Source of the DNA: Mycobacterium sp. WUMAC-067
GTDB taxonomy: Bacteria; Actinomycetota; Actinomycetes; Mycobacteriales; Mycobacteriaceae
Length of the DNA stretch: 64,000 nucleotides
Assembly: GCF_020217485.1 (NCBI RefSeq)
Contig: NZ_JAEKMI010000022.1
Coordinates: 26,298 to 90,297 of the forward strand
Direction of reading: 5' to 3'
Shown: piece by piece, positions 49,005 through 57,413 of the stretch
How positions within the stretch are numbered: position 1 is the first letter of the stretch
Layout: each line of letters begins with the position of its first letter
Notes under the pieces: generated by a model
Told to the model about the DNA's origin: nothing
Databases searched by the model: none
The model's input: only the letters and a program-made list of their open reading frames with translations
Made by a program: the position numbers and the translations under genes

Positions 49005-50149
49005 ACCTTTGGACCACGCCCGAGCGCGAGCAGCTGCGAAAGACGGTGCGCTCCTTCGCAGAACGCGAGATCTTGCCCCATGTCGACGAGTGGGAGCGCA
49101 GCGGCGAGCTGCCGCGCGAATTACACCGCAGCGCCGGAGCCGCCGGGTTGCTGGGCGCGGGCTTCCCCGAATCGGTCGGCGGCGGGGGCGGCGACGGCGC
49201 CGACGCCGTGATCATCTGCGAAGAGATGCATCAGGCCGGAGCCCCCGGGGGCGTCTTCGCGTCGCTGTTCACCTGCGGCATCGCGGTGCCGCACATGATC
49301 GCCTCCGGCGATGCCCGGCTGATCGAGGAGTTCGTGCGCCCGACGCTGGCCGGCGAGAAGATCGGTTCGCTGGCCATCACCGAGCCCGGCGGCGGTTCCG
49401 ACGTCGGGCACCTGCGGACCTCCGCTGAGCGCGACGGTGATCACTACATCGTCAACGGCGCCAAGACCTACATCACCTCCGGGGTGCGCGCCGACTACGT
49501 GGTCACGGCGGCCCGCACCGGAGGCCCTGGCGCGGCGGGGGTTTCGTTGCTAGTCGTCGAAAAGGGGACTCCCGGCTTCGAAGTGACCCGCAAGCTGGAC
49601 AAGATGGGCTGGCGGTCCTCGGACACCGCCGAGCTTTCCTACACCGACGTTCGGGTGCCGGTGGCGAACCTGGTCGGCGCCGAGAACAGCGGTTTCGCCC
49701 AGATCGCGCAGGCCTTCGTCGCCGAGCGCATCGGCCTTGCCGCGCAGGCGTATTCGAGCGCGCAGCGCTGCCTGGACCTGACGGTGCAATGGTGCCGCGA
49801 CCGTGAGACGTTCGGTCGCCCGTTGATCTCGCGGCAGTCGGTGCAGAACACGCTGGCCGAGATGGCCCGCCGCATCGACGTTGCCCGTGTCTATTCGCGC
49901 AGCGTGGTGGAACGCCAGCTCGCCGGCGAGACGAATCTGATTCCGCAGGTGTGTTTCGCCAAGAACACCGCCGTCGAGGCGGGCGAATGGGTCGCCAATC
50001 AGGCCGTCCAGCTGTTCGGTGGGATGGGCTATATGGCCGAATCCGAGGTCGAGCGCCAATACCGGGATATGAGGATCCTGGGCATCGGCGGCGGCACCAC
50101 CGAAATCCTGACCGCACTGTCCGCCAAACTCCTGGGATTCCAATCATGA
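49001..50149 (+). CDS. fadE13: Acyl-CoA dehydrogenase FadE13
   Basis: 382-residue FAD flavoenzyme introducing an α,β double bond in an acyl-CoA. FAD/substrate segments: SLAITEPGGGSDVGHLRT, YIVNGAKTYITSGVRADYVV; C-terminal QLFGGMGYMAESEVERQYRDMRILGIGGGTTEIL is the family end. ATG 49001 overlaps the upstream stop. It corresponds to Rv0975c. By context the substrate is a branched-chain acyl-CoA whose product is carboxylated by AccA2/AccD2. Confidence 0.93.
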   Translation: MNLWTTPEREQLRKTVRSFAEREILPHVDEWERSGELPRELHRSAGAAGLLGAGFPESVGGGGGDGADAVIICEEMHQAGAPGGVFASLFTCGIAVPHMIASGDARLIEEFVRPTLAGEKIGSLAITEPGGGSDVGHLRTSAERDGDHYIVNGAKTYITSGVRADYVVTAARTGGPGAAGVSLLVVEKGTPGFEVTRKLDKMGWRSSDTAELSYTDVRVPVANLVGAENSGFAQIAQAFVAERIGLAAQAYSSAQRCLDLTVQWCRDRETFGRPLISRQSVQNTLAEMARRIDVARVYSRSVVERQLAGETNLIPQVCFAKNTAVEAGEWVANQAVQLFGGMGYMAESEVERQYRDMRILGIGGGTTEILTALSAKLLGFQS

Positions 50150-50198
50150 TCACACCGCGTCCTTGTCATCGCGTCGCTCTGCATCGTCGGCGGTGGTC

Positions 50199-51794
50199 AT
50201 GACCGCGCTGCAGTCCACGCTCAACCGCGACGACGCCGTGTTCACCGAGGCGGCGTCGGCGGCGATGACGAAACTCGACGAGATCGACGCCGAGCTGGCC
50301 AATGCGCTCGCGGGCGGCGGGCCCAAATACGTTGAGCGCCACCACGGCCGCGGCAAGCTGACCGCGCGCGAACGCATCGAGTTGCTCGTCGACGCGGACT
50401 CGCCGTTTTTGGAGCTGAGCCCCCTGGCGGCCTGGGGCAGCGCGTTCAAGGTCGGCGCCAGCACCGTCACCGGCATCGGCGTGGTGGAAGGCGTCGAATG
50501 CATGATCGTCGCCAACGACCCGACGGTCAAAGGCGGCACCAGCAACCCGTGGACCCTCAAGAAGATCCTGCGGGCCAACCAGATCGCCTTCGAGAACCGG
50601 CTTCCGGTCATCTCGCTCGTGGAATCCGGCGGCGCGGACCTGCCCACCCAGAAGGAGATCTTCATCCCCGGCGGGCGGATGTTCCGCGACCTCACCCGGC
50701 TCTCGGCGGCCGGAATCCCCACCATCGCATTGGTATTCGGCAACTCCACCGCGGGCGGTGCCTACGTCCCCGGCATGTCCGATCACGTGGTGATGATCAA
50801 GGAACGCTCCAAGGTGTTCCTCGCCGGTCCCCCGCTGGTGAAGATGGCCACCGGCGAGGAATCCGACGATGAATCGCTGGGCGGCGCCGAAATGCACGCC
50901 CGCGTCTCGGGTTTGGCCGACTACTTCGCCGTCGACGAACTCGACGCGATCCGCATCGGCCGCCGCGTCGTCGCCCGGTTGAATTGGGTCAAGCAGGGCC
51001 CGAAACCCAAACCGATCAGCGAGCCACTGTTCGACACCGAGGAGCTCATCGGCATCGTTCCCGCGGATCTGCGGATCCCGTTCGACCCCCGCGAAGTGAT
51101 CGCCCGGATCGTCGACGGGTCCGAATTCGACGAATTCAAGCCGCTGTACGGGTCCTCGCTGGTGACCGGCTGGGCCCAGTTGCACGGCTATCCGATCGGG
51201 ATCCTGGCCAACGCGCGCGGGGTGCTCTTCAGCGAGGAGTCGCAAAAGGCCACGCAGTTCATCCAGTTGGCCAACCGGTCCGACACGCCGCTGCTGTTTT
51301 TGCACAACACCACCGGCTACATGGTGGGCAAGGACTACGAGGAGGGCGGGATGATCAAGCACGGCTCGATGATGATCAACGCCGTGTCCAATTCGACGGT
51401 CCCGCACATCTCGCTGTTGATCGGCGCCTCCTACGGCGCGGGCCACTACGGCATGTGCGGCCGCGCCTACGATCCGCGCTTCCTGTTCGCCTGGCCGACG
51501 TCGAAGTCCGCGGTGATGGGCGGCGCCCAGCTCTCGGGCGTGCTGTCGATCGTGGCCCGCGCGGCCGCGGAAGCCCGCGGCCAACAGGTCGACGAGGAGG
51601 CCGACGCGGCGATGCGGGCCGCGGTCGAGGGCCAGATCGAGGCGGAGTCGCTGCCGCTGGTGTTGTCCGGGATGCTTTACGACGACGGGGTGATCGACCC
51701 GCGCGATACCCGCACCGTGCTGGGAATCTGTTTGTCCGCCATCGCCAATGGCCCGATCAAGGGGACGTCGAACTTCGGCGTCTTCCGGATGTGA
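50199..51794 (+). CDS. accD2: Acyl-CoA carboxylase carboxyltransferase (β) subunit AccD2
   Basis: 531 residues from ATG 50199; the frame opens 12 codons earlier. It is the carboxyltransferase of the methylcrotonyl/propionyl type: KYVERHHGRGKLTARERIELLVD at the start, oxyanion loops in FGNSTAGGAYVPGMSDHVV and LIGASYGAGHYGMCGRAYDPRFLFAWP, and the C-terminal GMLYDDGVIDPRDTRTVLGICLS. It transfers CO2 from biotin of AccA2 to the acyl-CoA. Corresponds to Rv0974c. The PRFLFAWP and GHYGMCGRAY segments are as in methylcrotonyl-CoA carboxylase β, suggesting a role in leucine or related breakdown. Confidence 0.93.
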   Translation: MTALQSTLNRDDAVFTEAASAAMTKLDEIDAELANALAGGGPKYVERHHGRGKLTARERIELLVDADSPFLELSPLAAWGSAFKVGASTVTGIGVVEGVECMIVANDPTVKGGTSNPWTLKKILRANQIAFENRLPVISLVESGGADLPTQKEIFIPGGRMFRDLTRLSAAGIPTIALVFGNSTAGGAYVPGMSDHVVMIKERSKVFLAGPPLVKMATGEESDDESLGGAEMHARVSGLADYFAVDELDAIRIGRRVVARLNWVKQGPKPKPISEPLFDTEELIGIVPADLRIPFDPREVIARIVDGSEFDEFKPLYGSSLVTGWAQLHGYPIGILANARGVLFSEESQKATQFIQLANRSDTPLLFLHNTTGYMVGKDYEEGGMIKHGSMMINAVSNSTVPHISLLIGASYGAGHYGMCGRAYDPRFLFAWPTSKSAVMGGAQLSGVLSIVARAAAEARGQQVDEEADAAMRAAVEGQIEAESLPLVLSGMLYDDGVIDPRDTRTVLGICLSAIANGPIKGTSNFGVFRM

Positions 51795-51799
51795 GCCCC

Positions 51800-53791
51800 A
51801 TGGGAATCACGCGAGTTCTAGTTGCCAACCGCGGCGAGATCGCGCGCCGGGTGTTCGCCACGTGCCGACGGCTCGGCCTGGGTACCGTCGCGGTCTACAC
51901 CGACCCGGACGCCGGCGCGCCACACGTCGCCGAGGCCGACGCCCGGGTGCGGCTGCCCAAGACCAACGACTACCTCAACGCCGAGGCCATCATCGCCGCG
52001 GCCCGCGCGGCCGGTGCGGACGCCATCCACCCGGGTTACGGGTTCCTTTCGGAGAACGCCGATTTCGCGGCAGCCGTCCAGGACGCCGGACTGATCTGGG
52101 TCGGGCCGCCGGTGGACGCGGTGCGCGCGATGGGCTCCAAGATCGAGTCGAAGAAGATGATGGCCGCCGCGGGCGTGCCCGTCCTCGACGAGCTCGATCC
52201 CGACACCGTCACCGAGGCGCAGCTGCCTGTGCTGGTCAAGGCCTCCGCGGGCGGTGGCGGACGCGGGATGCGGGTGGTGCGCGAATTGACCGCCCTGCCG
52301 GGCGAAGTCGAGGCGGCGCGCCGCGAAGCGCAGTCCGCCTTCGGCGATCCGACGGTGTTCTGCGAACGCTACCTGCCGACCGGTCACCACATCGAGGTTC
52401 AGGTCATGGCCGACACCCACGGCGCGGTGTGGGCGGTCGGGGAACGCGAATGTTCCATTCAGCGTCGCCACCAGAAGATCATCGAGGAGGCTCCCGCACC
52501 GCTGGTGGAGCGCACGCCGGGCATGCGCGCCAAGCTGTTCGACGCGGCCCGGCTGGCGGCCGGTGCGATCGGCTACACCGGTGCCGGGACGGTGGAGTTC
52601 CTGGCCGACGACGACGGCGAGTTCTATTTCCTGGAAATGAACACCCGGCTGCAGGTCGAGCACCCGGTCACAGAAGAGACGACGGGGCTGGATCTGGTCG
52701 AGCTGCAGCTCGCGGTGGCCGACGGCGCCCGCCTGGACGCCGAACCTCCGGCCGCCCAGGGTCATTCGATCGAGGCCCGGCTCTACGCCGAGGACCCGGC
52801 GCGCGGGTGGCAGCCGCAGGCCGGTGTGGTGCGCGCGTTCGAGGTGCCGTCGGTGCGCGCCGAGTTCGGCTCGCTGGGACGACGGACCGGCATCCGGCTG
52901 GATTCGGGGATCGTCGACGGGTCCACGGTGTCCATCCACTACGACCCGATGCTGGCCAAGGTCATCTCCTACGCCCCGACGCGCCGTCAGGCGGCGCTGG
53001 TCCTCGCCGACGCGCTGGCCCGCGCCCGGGTGCACGGGCTGCGCACCAACCGCGACCTGCTGGTGAACGTGCTGCGTCACCCGGCGTTCCTCGACGGCGC
53101 CACCGACACAGCGTTTTTCGACACGCACGGCCTGGCGGGGCTAGCGGCGCCGCTGGGCGACGCCGCAGCGGTTCGTCTGTCGGCGATCGCCGCCGCCCTC
53201 GCCGACGCCGCGCGCAACCGCGCCCTCGCGCCGGTGCTGGGTGCCATCCCCAGCGGCTGGCGCAACCTGCGGTCGGGCTTCCAGGTCAAGACCTACAGTG
53301 ACGATGACGGCAACGAACACCGCGTCCAATACCGTTTCGACAGAACCCGGTTGGCCCTCCCCGACGACCCTTCCGTGCAACTGGTGTCGGCCACGGCGAA
53401 AGCGGTGGTGCTGAGGACGGACGGCGTGGACCACCACTTCTCGGTGCGACGCTACGACACGGGAGATTCCGACGTTTACGTCGATTCCGCGCGCGGACCC
53501 GTGCACCTGATCGCGCTGCCACGGTTCCCCGAGCCCGGTTCGACCGTCGAAAAGGGTTCGCTGGTTGCGCCCATGCCCGGCAACGTCATTCGGCTCGGTG
53601 CCACGATCGGCGACACCGTCGCCGCCGGGCAGCCACTGATCTGGTTAGAGGCCATGAAGATGGAACACACCATCACCGCACCGGTCGACGGCGTTCTCGC
53701 CGAGCTCAATGTCCAGACCGGTCAGCAAGTCGAAGTGGGCGCCGTGCTGGCACGAGTGGAAGCGCCGCAATCCGAAGGAGATCCCCAGTGA
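51800..53791 (+). CDS. accA2: Biotin-dependent acyl-CoA carboxylase α subunit AccA2
   Basis: 663 residues: biotin carboxylase (about 1-445) with VLVANRGEIARRVFATC, HPGYGFLSENADFA, the ATP-grasp loop KASAGGGGRGMRVV, and EMNTRLQVEHPVTEETTGLDLV; then a linker and C-terminal biotin carrier domain with biotinylated Lys in WLEAMKMEHTITAPVDG. It carboxylates its own biotin from bicarbonate and ATP. It starts at ATG 51800, five bases after accD2, and its stop overlaps fadE12 (GTGA). Corresponds to Rv0973c. Confidence 0.94.
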   Translation: MGITRVLVANRGEIARRVFATCRRLGLGTVAVYTDPDAGAPHVAEADARVRLPKTNDYLNAEAIIAAARAAGADAIHPGYGFLSENADFAAAVQDAGLIWVGPPVDAVRAMGSKIESKKMMAAAGVPVLDELDPDTVTEAQLPVLVKASAGGGGRGMRVVRELTALPGEVEAARREAQSAFGDPTVFCERYLPTGHHIEVQVMADTHGAVWAVGERECSIQRRHQKIIEEAPAPLVERTPGMRAKLFDAARLAAGAIGYTGAGTVEFLADDDGEFYFLEMNTRLQVEHPVTEETTGLDLVELQLAVADGARLDAEPPAAQGHSIEARLYAEDPARGWQPQAGVVRAFEVPSVRAEFGSLGRRTGIRLDSGIVDGSTVSIHYDPMLAKVISYAPTRRQAALVLADALARARVHGLRTNRDLLVNVLRHPAFLDGATDTAFFDTHGLAGLAAPLGDAAAVRLSAIAAALADAARNRALAPVLGAIPSGWRNLRSGFQVKTYSDDDGNEHRVQYRFDRTRLALPDDPSVQLVSATAKAVVLRTDGVDHHFSVRRYDTGDSDVYVDSARGPVHLIALPRFPEPGSTVEKGSLVAPMPGNVIRLGATIGDTVAAGQPLIWLEAMKMEHTITAPVDGVLAELNVQTGQQVEVGAVLARVEAPQSEGDPQ

Positions 53792-54954
53792 CCGACAGCA
53801 GCTTCATCGAGAACGAAGAACGCCAGGCCCTGCGCAAGGCGGTAGCCGAGTGGGCGTCCAACTACGGCAGCGAATACTACCTGAAAAAGGCGCGCGCCCA
53901 CGAGCACACCGACGAATTATGGTCTGAGGCAGGCAAACTCGGCTTCCTCGGGGTGAACCTGCCCGAGGAGTACGGCGGTGGCGGCGCCGGAATGTACGAG
54001 CTATCGCTGGTGATGGAGGAAATGGCTGCCGCCGGCAGCGCGCTGCTGCTGATGGTGGTGTCGCCCGCCATCAACGGCACTATCATCAGCAAGTTCGGCA
54101 CCGAAGAGCAGAAGAAGCGCTGGATCCCCGGCATCGCCGACGGCACCCTGACGATGGCGTTCGCGATCACCGAGCCGGACGCCGGATCTAACTCACACAA
54201 GATCACCACCACCGCCCGCCGCGACGGCAGTGACTGGATCCTCAAGGGCCAGAAGGTGTTCATCTCCGGCATCGACCAGGCGCAGGCGGTGCTGGTGGTG
54301 GCCCGCACGGAGGAGGCTAAAACGGGCAAGCTGCGCCCCGCGCTGTTCGTGGTGCCCACCGATTCGCCGGGCTTCACCTATACGCCCATCGAAATGGAAT
54401 TGATCAGCCCCGAACGCCAGTTCCAGGTCTTCCTCGACGACGTCCGGTTGCCCAGCGACGCGCTCGTCGGCGCCGAAGACGCCGCCATCGCGCAGCTTTT
54501 CGCCGGCCTGAACCCCGAACGCATCATGGGCGCGGCCAGTTCCGTCGGGATGGGGCGGTTCGCGCTCGACCGGGCCGCCGAGTACGTCAAGACCCGGCAG
54601 GTGTGGGGCGCGCCGATCGGCTCGCACCAGGGCCTGTCACATCCCTTGGCGCAGTGCCACATCGAGGTCGAACTCGCCAAGCTGATGATGCAGAAGGCCG
54701 CGACGCTGTATGACTCCGGCAACGACATGGGCGCGGCCGAGGCCGCGAACATGGCCAAATACGCTGCGGCCGAAGCGGCTACCCGGTCGGTGGACCAGGC
54801 GGTGCAGTCGATGGGCGGCAACGGGCTCACCAAAGAATACGGTGTGGGTGCCATGCTGACCTCGGCCCGGCTGGGCCGCATCGCCCCGGTCAGCCGCGAG
54901 ATGGTGCTGAACTTCGTCGCGCAGACGTCGCTGGGCCTGCCGCGAAGCTACTGA
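53788..54954 (+). CDS. fadE12: Acyl-CoA dehydrogenase FadE12
   Basis: 388-residue acyl-CoA dehydrogenase beginning at GTG 53788, overlapping the accA2 stop. FAD/substrate motifs: MAFAITEPDAGSNSHKITTTA, WILKGQKVFISGIDQAQAVL; C-terminal region VQSMGGNGLTKEYGVGAMLTSARLGRIAPVSREMVLNFV. Corresponds to Rv0972c. A second dehydrogenase in the same operon implies two oxidation steps or two chain lengths. EchA7 follows after 10 bases. Confidence 0.93.
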   Translation: MTDSSFIENEERQALRKAVAEWASNYGSEYYLKKARAHEHTDELWSEAGKLGFLGVNLPEEYGGGGAGMYELSLVMEEMAAAGSALLLMVVSPAINGTIISKFGTEEQKKRWIPGIADGTLTMAFAITEPDAGSNSHKITTTARRDGSDWILKGQKVFISGIDQAQAVLVVARTEEAKTGKLRPALFVVPTDSPGFTYTPIEMELISPERQFQVFLDDVRLPSDALVGAEDAAIAQLFAGLNPERIMGAASSVGMGRFALDRAAEYVKTRQVWGAPIGSHQGLSHPLAQCHIEVELAKLMMQKAATLYDSGNDMGAAEAANMAKYAAAEAATRSVDQAVQSMGGNGLTKEYGVGAMLTSARLGRIAPVSREMVLNFVAQTSLGLPRSY

Positions 54955-54964
54955 GATCCTGCCG

Positions 54965-55798
54965 ATGGACACGCTCGTCGAATACGCCGGGCCCGCCGAC
55001 ACGGGCGGGCCGTACGCGCGGCTAACGTTGAACTCACCGCATAACCGCAACGCGCTTTCCACCACACTGGTCGCCCAGTTGCATCAGGGGCTGCGCGACG
55101 CCTCGTCGGATCCGGCGGTGCGCGCGGTGGTGCTGGGCCACACCGGTGGCACCTTCTGCGCCGGTGCGGATCTGAGCGAGGCCGGCGGGGGTGAGGCACG
55201 TGGCGATCGCGAGGCCGGCGCAGCCGGGCGAAGCGGGTCGCCACCATCGTCATATGACATGGCCGTCGCCCGGGCCCGGGAGATGGCCGCGTTGATGCGG
55301 GCCATCGTCGCCTCGCCGCTGCCGGTGATCGCCGCCATCAATGGGCATGTCCGGGCGGGCGGCTTCGGCTTGGTGGGCGCCTGCGACATCGCGGTCGCCG
55401 GGCCGCGCAGCACCTTCGCGCTGACCGAGGCCCGCATCGGTGTCGCCCCGGCGATCATCTCGTTGACGCTGCTGCCGAAGCTGTCGCCGCGCGCCGCGGC
55501 GCGCTACTACCTGACCGGCGAAAAATTCGACGCCGATGCGGCGGCCGAAATCGGGCTGATCACCATCGCCGCCGAGGACGTCAACGCGGCGGTCGACAAA
55601 CTCGTCGCCGATGTGGGCCGCGGCTCGCCTCAAGGGCTCGCGGCTTCCAAGGCATTGACCACCGCCGCGGTGCTCGAGGGGTTCGACCGCGATGCCGAAC
55701 GGCTCGCCGAGGAATCGGCGCGGCTGTTCGTGTCCGACGAGGCCCGCGAAGGCATGTTGGCGTTCCTGCAGAAGCGGCCGCCGAGCTGGACGAGTTAG
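54965..55798 (+). CDS. echA7: Enoyl-CoA hydratase/isomerase-family protein EchA7
   Basis: 277 residues of crotonase fold. The oxyanion loop GGTFCAGADLSEAGG is followed by an unusual Gly/Arg-rich insertion (about 80-95), then AINGHVRAGGFGLVGACDIAVAG, TFALTEARIGVAPAIISL and YYLTGEKFDADAAAEIGLI. Some methylglutaconyl-CoA hydratases share this arrangement, fitting a leucine-type pathway with AccA2/AccD2. Corresponds to Rv0971c. Last gene of the operon. The copper genes csoR-ctpV expected next from M. tuberculosis order are absent. Confidence 0.9.
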   Translation: MDTLVEYAGPADTGGPYARLTLNSPHNRNALSTTLVAQLHQGLRDASSDPAVRAVVLGHTGGTFCAGADLSEAGGGEARGDREAGAAGRSGSPPSSYDMAVARAREMAALMRAIVASPLPVIAAINGHVRAGGFGLVGACDIAVAGPRSTFALTEARIGVAPAIISLTLLPKLSPRAAARYYLTGEKFDADAAAEIGLITIAAEDVNAAVDKLVADVGRGSPQGLAASKALTTAAVLEGFDRDAERLAEESARLFVSDEAREGMLAFLQKRPPSWTS

Positions 55799-55915
55799 CC
55801 AGATGTCTAAGAGCGGTCCGGTCAAATCGGTCGGCGGTCCCGCCCGCGCCGGTGCAAGGTTGCAGTTTAGCCAATCCTCTTGCAGCAAAACCTGGACGTC
55901 GTAGGCTCGTGGGTG

Positions 55916-56521
55916 ATGAGCAACTCAACGCAACGGGATGCGGAGGACACGCGCGACCAGCCGTCGCGCGCGGCCGATACCGATCGCATACAGACTGCGC
56001 AGTTGCTCGCGTACGCGGCCGAGCAGGGACGCCTGCAGCTCAACGACTACGAAGACCGTTTGACCAGGGCCTATGCCGCAACAACGTATGAAGAACTCGA
56101 CCGGTTGAGGGCCGATCTGCCCGGCGCGCCGATCAGCCCGCGCCGCGGCGGCAAACCCAACCCAGCGCCGTCGACGCTGCTGCTGGCCCTGATGAGCGGC
56201 TTCGAGCGGCGCGGCCGATGGAACGTGCCGAAGAAGCTGACCACCTTCACGCTGTGGGGCAGCGGAGTGGTCGATTTGCGCTACGCCGACTTCACCTCGA
56301 CCGAGGTCGACATCCATGCGATGTCGATCATGGGTGTGCAAAACATTTTGCTGCCGCCCGAGGTCAACGTGGAGGTGCATGGCCGCGGCGTGATGGGAAA
56401 CTTCGACCGCGGTGTCGACGGCCAGGGCGCTCCCGGGGCACCGACGGTCCACATTCGCGGCTTCTCGCTGTGGGGCGGCGTCGGGATCGTGCGCAAAGCC
56501 CGCAGGCCGCGCGGCGGGTAA
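55916..56521 (+). CDS. DUF1707-domain protein (Rv0966c-like)
   Basis: 201 residues from ATG 55916. The N-terminal DUF1707 domain is clear: RIQTAQLLAYAAEQGRLQLNDYEDRLTRAYAATTYEELDRLRADLP. The C-terminal half (TFTLWGSGVVDLRYADFTSTEVDIHAMSIMGV, then VEVHGRGVMGNFD) is a repetitive β-structure as in cell-wall-active antibiotic response (DUF2154/LiaF-like) proteins. No membrane helix. The combination occurs in actinobacterial envelope-stress-related proteins; function is not established. It is monocistronic with 117 bases of upstream region. Confidence 0.85.
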   Translation: MSNSTQRDAEDTRDQPSRAADTDRIQTAQLLAYAAEQGRLQLNDYEDRLTRAYAATTYEELDRLRADLPGAPISPRRGGKPNPAPSTLLLALMSGFERRGRWNVPKKLTTFTLWGSGVVDLRYADFTSTEVDIHAMSIMGVQNILLPPEVNVEVHGRGVMGNFDRGVDGQGAPGAPTVHIRGFSLWGGVGIVRKARRPRGG

Positions 56522-56542
56522 GCCCTCCCTGGTAACGGAGCG

Positions 56543-57391
56543 TCAGCCGGGCACGTAGTCGAAGGTGTCGGGGTTGGGTCCGTTGCGTCCCGACTCACCC
56601 TTGTTCAGCGCGGAGATCGCGTCCATGTCGGAGCCGTCCAATTCGAAGTCGAACAGCTCGAAGTTGGATTTGACCCGTGCCGGTGTCACCGACTTGGGGA
56701 AGACGATGTCGCCGCGCTGAATGTGCCAGCGCAACACCACCTGCGCGGGCGTCTTGTCACGAGACTCGGCGATGCGCTTGATCACCGGATCGTCGAGCAC
56801 CTTGCCCTGGGCGATGGGCGCCCACGCCTCGGTGGCGATGCCATGCTCGCGTCCGTACGCCCGCACCTCGTCATTGCCGAAGTAGGGGTGCACCTCGATC
56901 TGGTTGACCGACGGGACGGTACCGGTTTCGTCGGCGAGCCGATTCAGATGTGCGACTTGGAAATTCGAGACACCGACGCTGCGGGCTCGCCCGTCCCGTG
57001 CGAACTCTTCGAAGACCTTCCACGTCGAGACGAAATCGCCGTCGTACAGCGTGGGCAGCGGCCAGTGGATGAGGAACAGGTCGACGTAGTCCGAATCGAG
57101 CGCCTTGAGCGTTTGGTCGAACGCGCGGCGCGCGTCGTCGGGCCTGTGAAAGCCGTTGTTGAGCTTGCTGGTGATGAAGACCTCGCCGCGGTCCAAGCCG
57201 GCGTCGCGGATGCCTTCTCGGACTTGCTTTTCATTGCCGTACATCTCGGCGGTGTCGATGTGCCGGTATCCGATGTCCAGCGCCGTCTTGACCGCCGAGG
57301 CGGTCTCGTCGGGTTTGATCTGGAACACCCCGAAACCGAGCTGCGGGATTTCGACACCGTCGTTGAGTTCGATCGTGGGAACCTTGCTCAT
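56543..57391 (-). CDS. Aldo/keto reductase (2,5-diketo-gluconate reductase-like)
   Basis: 282 residues from ATG 57391, preceded by AAGGAGAAA. Catalytic tetrad complete: Asp and Tyr in RHIDTAEMYGNEKQV, Lys in VFITSKLNNGF, His in LFLIHWPLPT. NADPH-binding end: IVFPKSVTPARVKSNFELFDFEL. It resembles the mycobacterial AKR5 family represented by Rv2971 (same length), which reduces α-dicarbonyls such as methylglyoxal. It follows the VWA gene on the same strand by 22 bases, so it may be in the MoxR-VWA transcript. Confidence 0.9.
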   Translation of the reverse strand: MSKVPTIELNDGVEIPQLGFGVFQIKPDETASAVKTALDIGYRHIDTAEMYGNEKQVREGIRDAGLDRGEVFITSKLNNGFHRPDDARRAFDQTLKALDSDYVDLFLIHWPLPTLYDGDFVSTWKVFEEFARDGRARSVGVSNFQVAHLNRLADETGTVPSVNQIEVHPYFGNDEVRAYGREHGIATEAWAPIAQGKVLDDPVIKRIAESRDKTPAQVVLRWHIQRGDIVFPKSVTPARVKSNFELFDFELDGSDMDAISALNKGESGRNGPNPDTFDYVPG

Positions 57392-57413
57392 GGGGCGTTT
57401 CTCCTTCTGAGGT

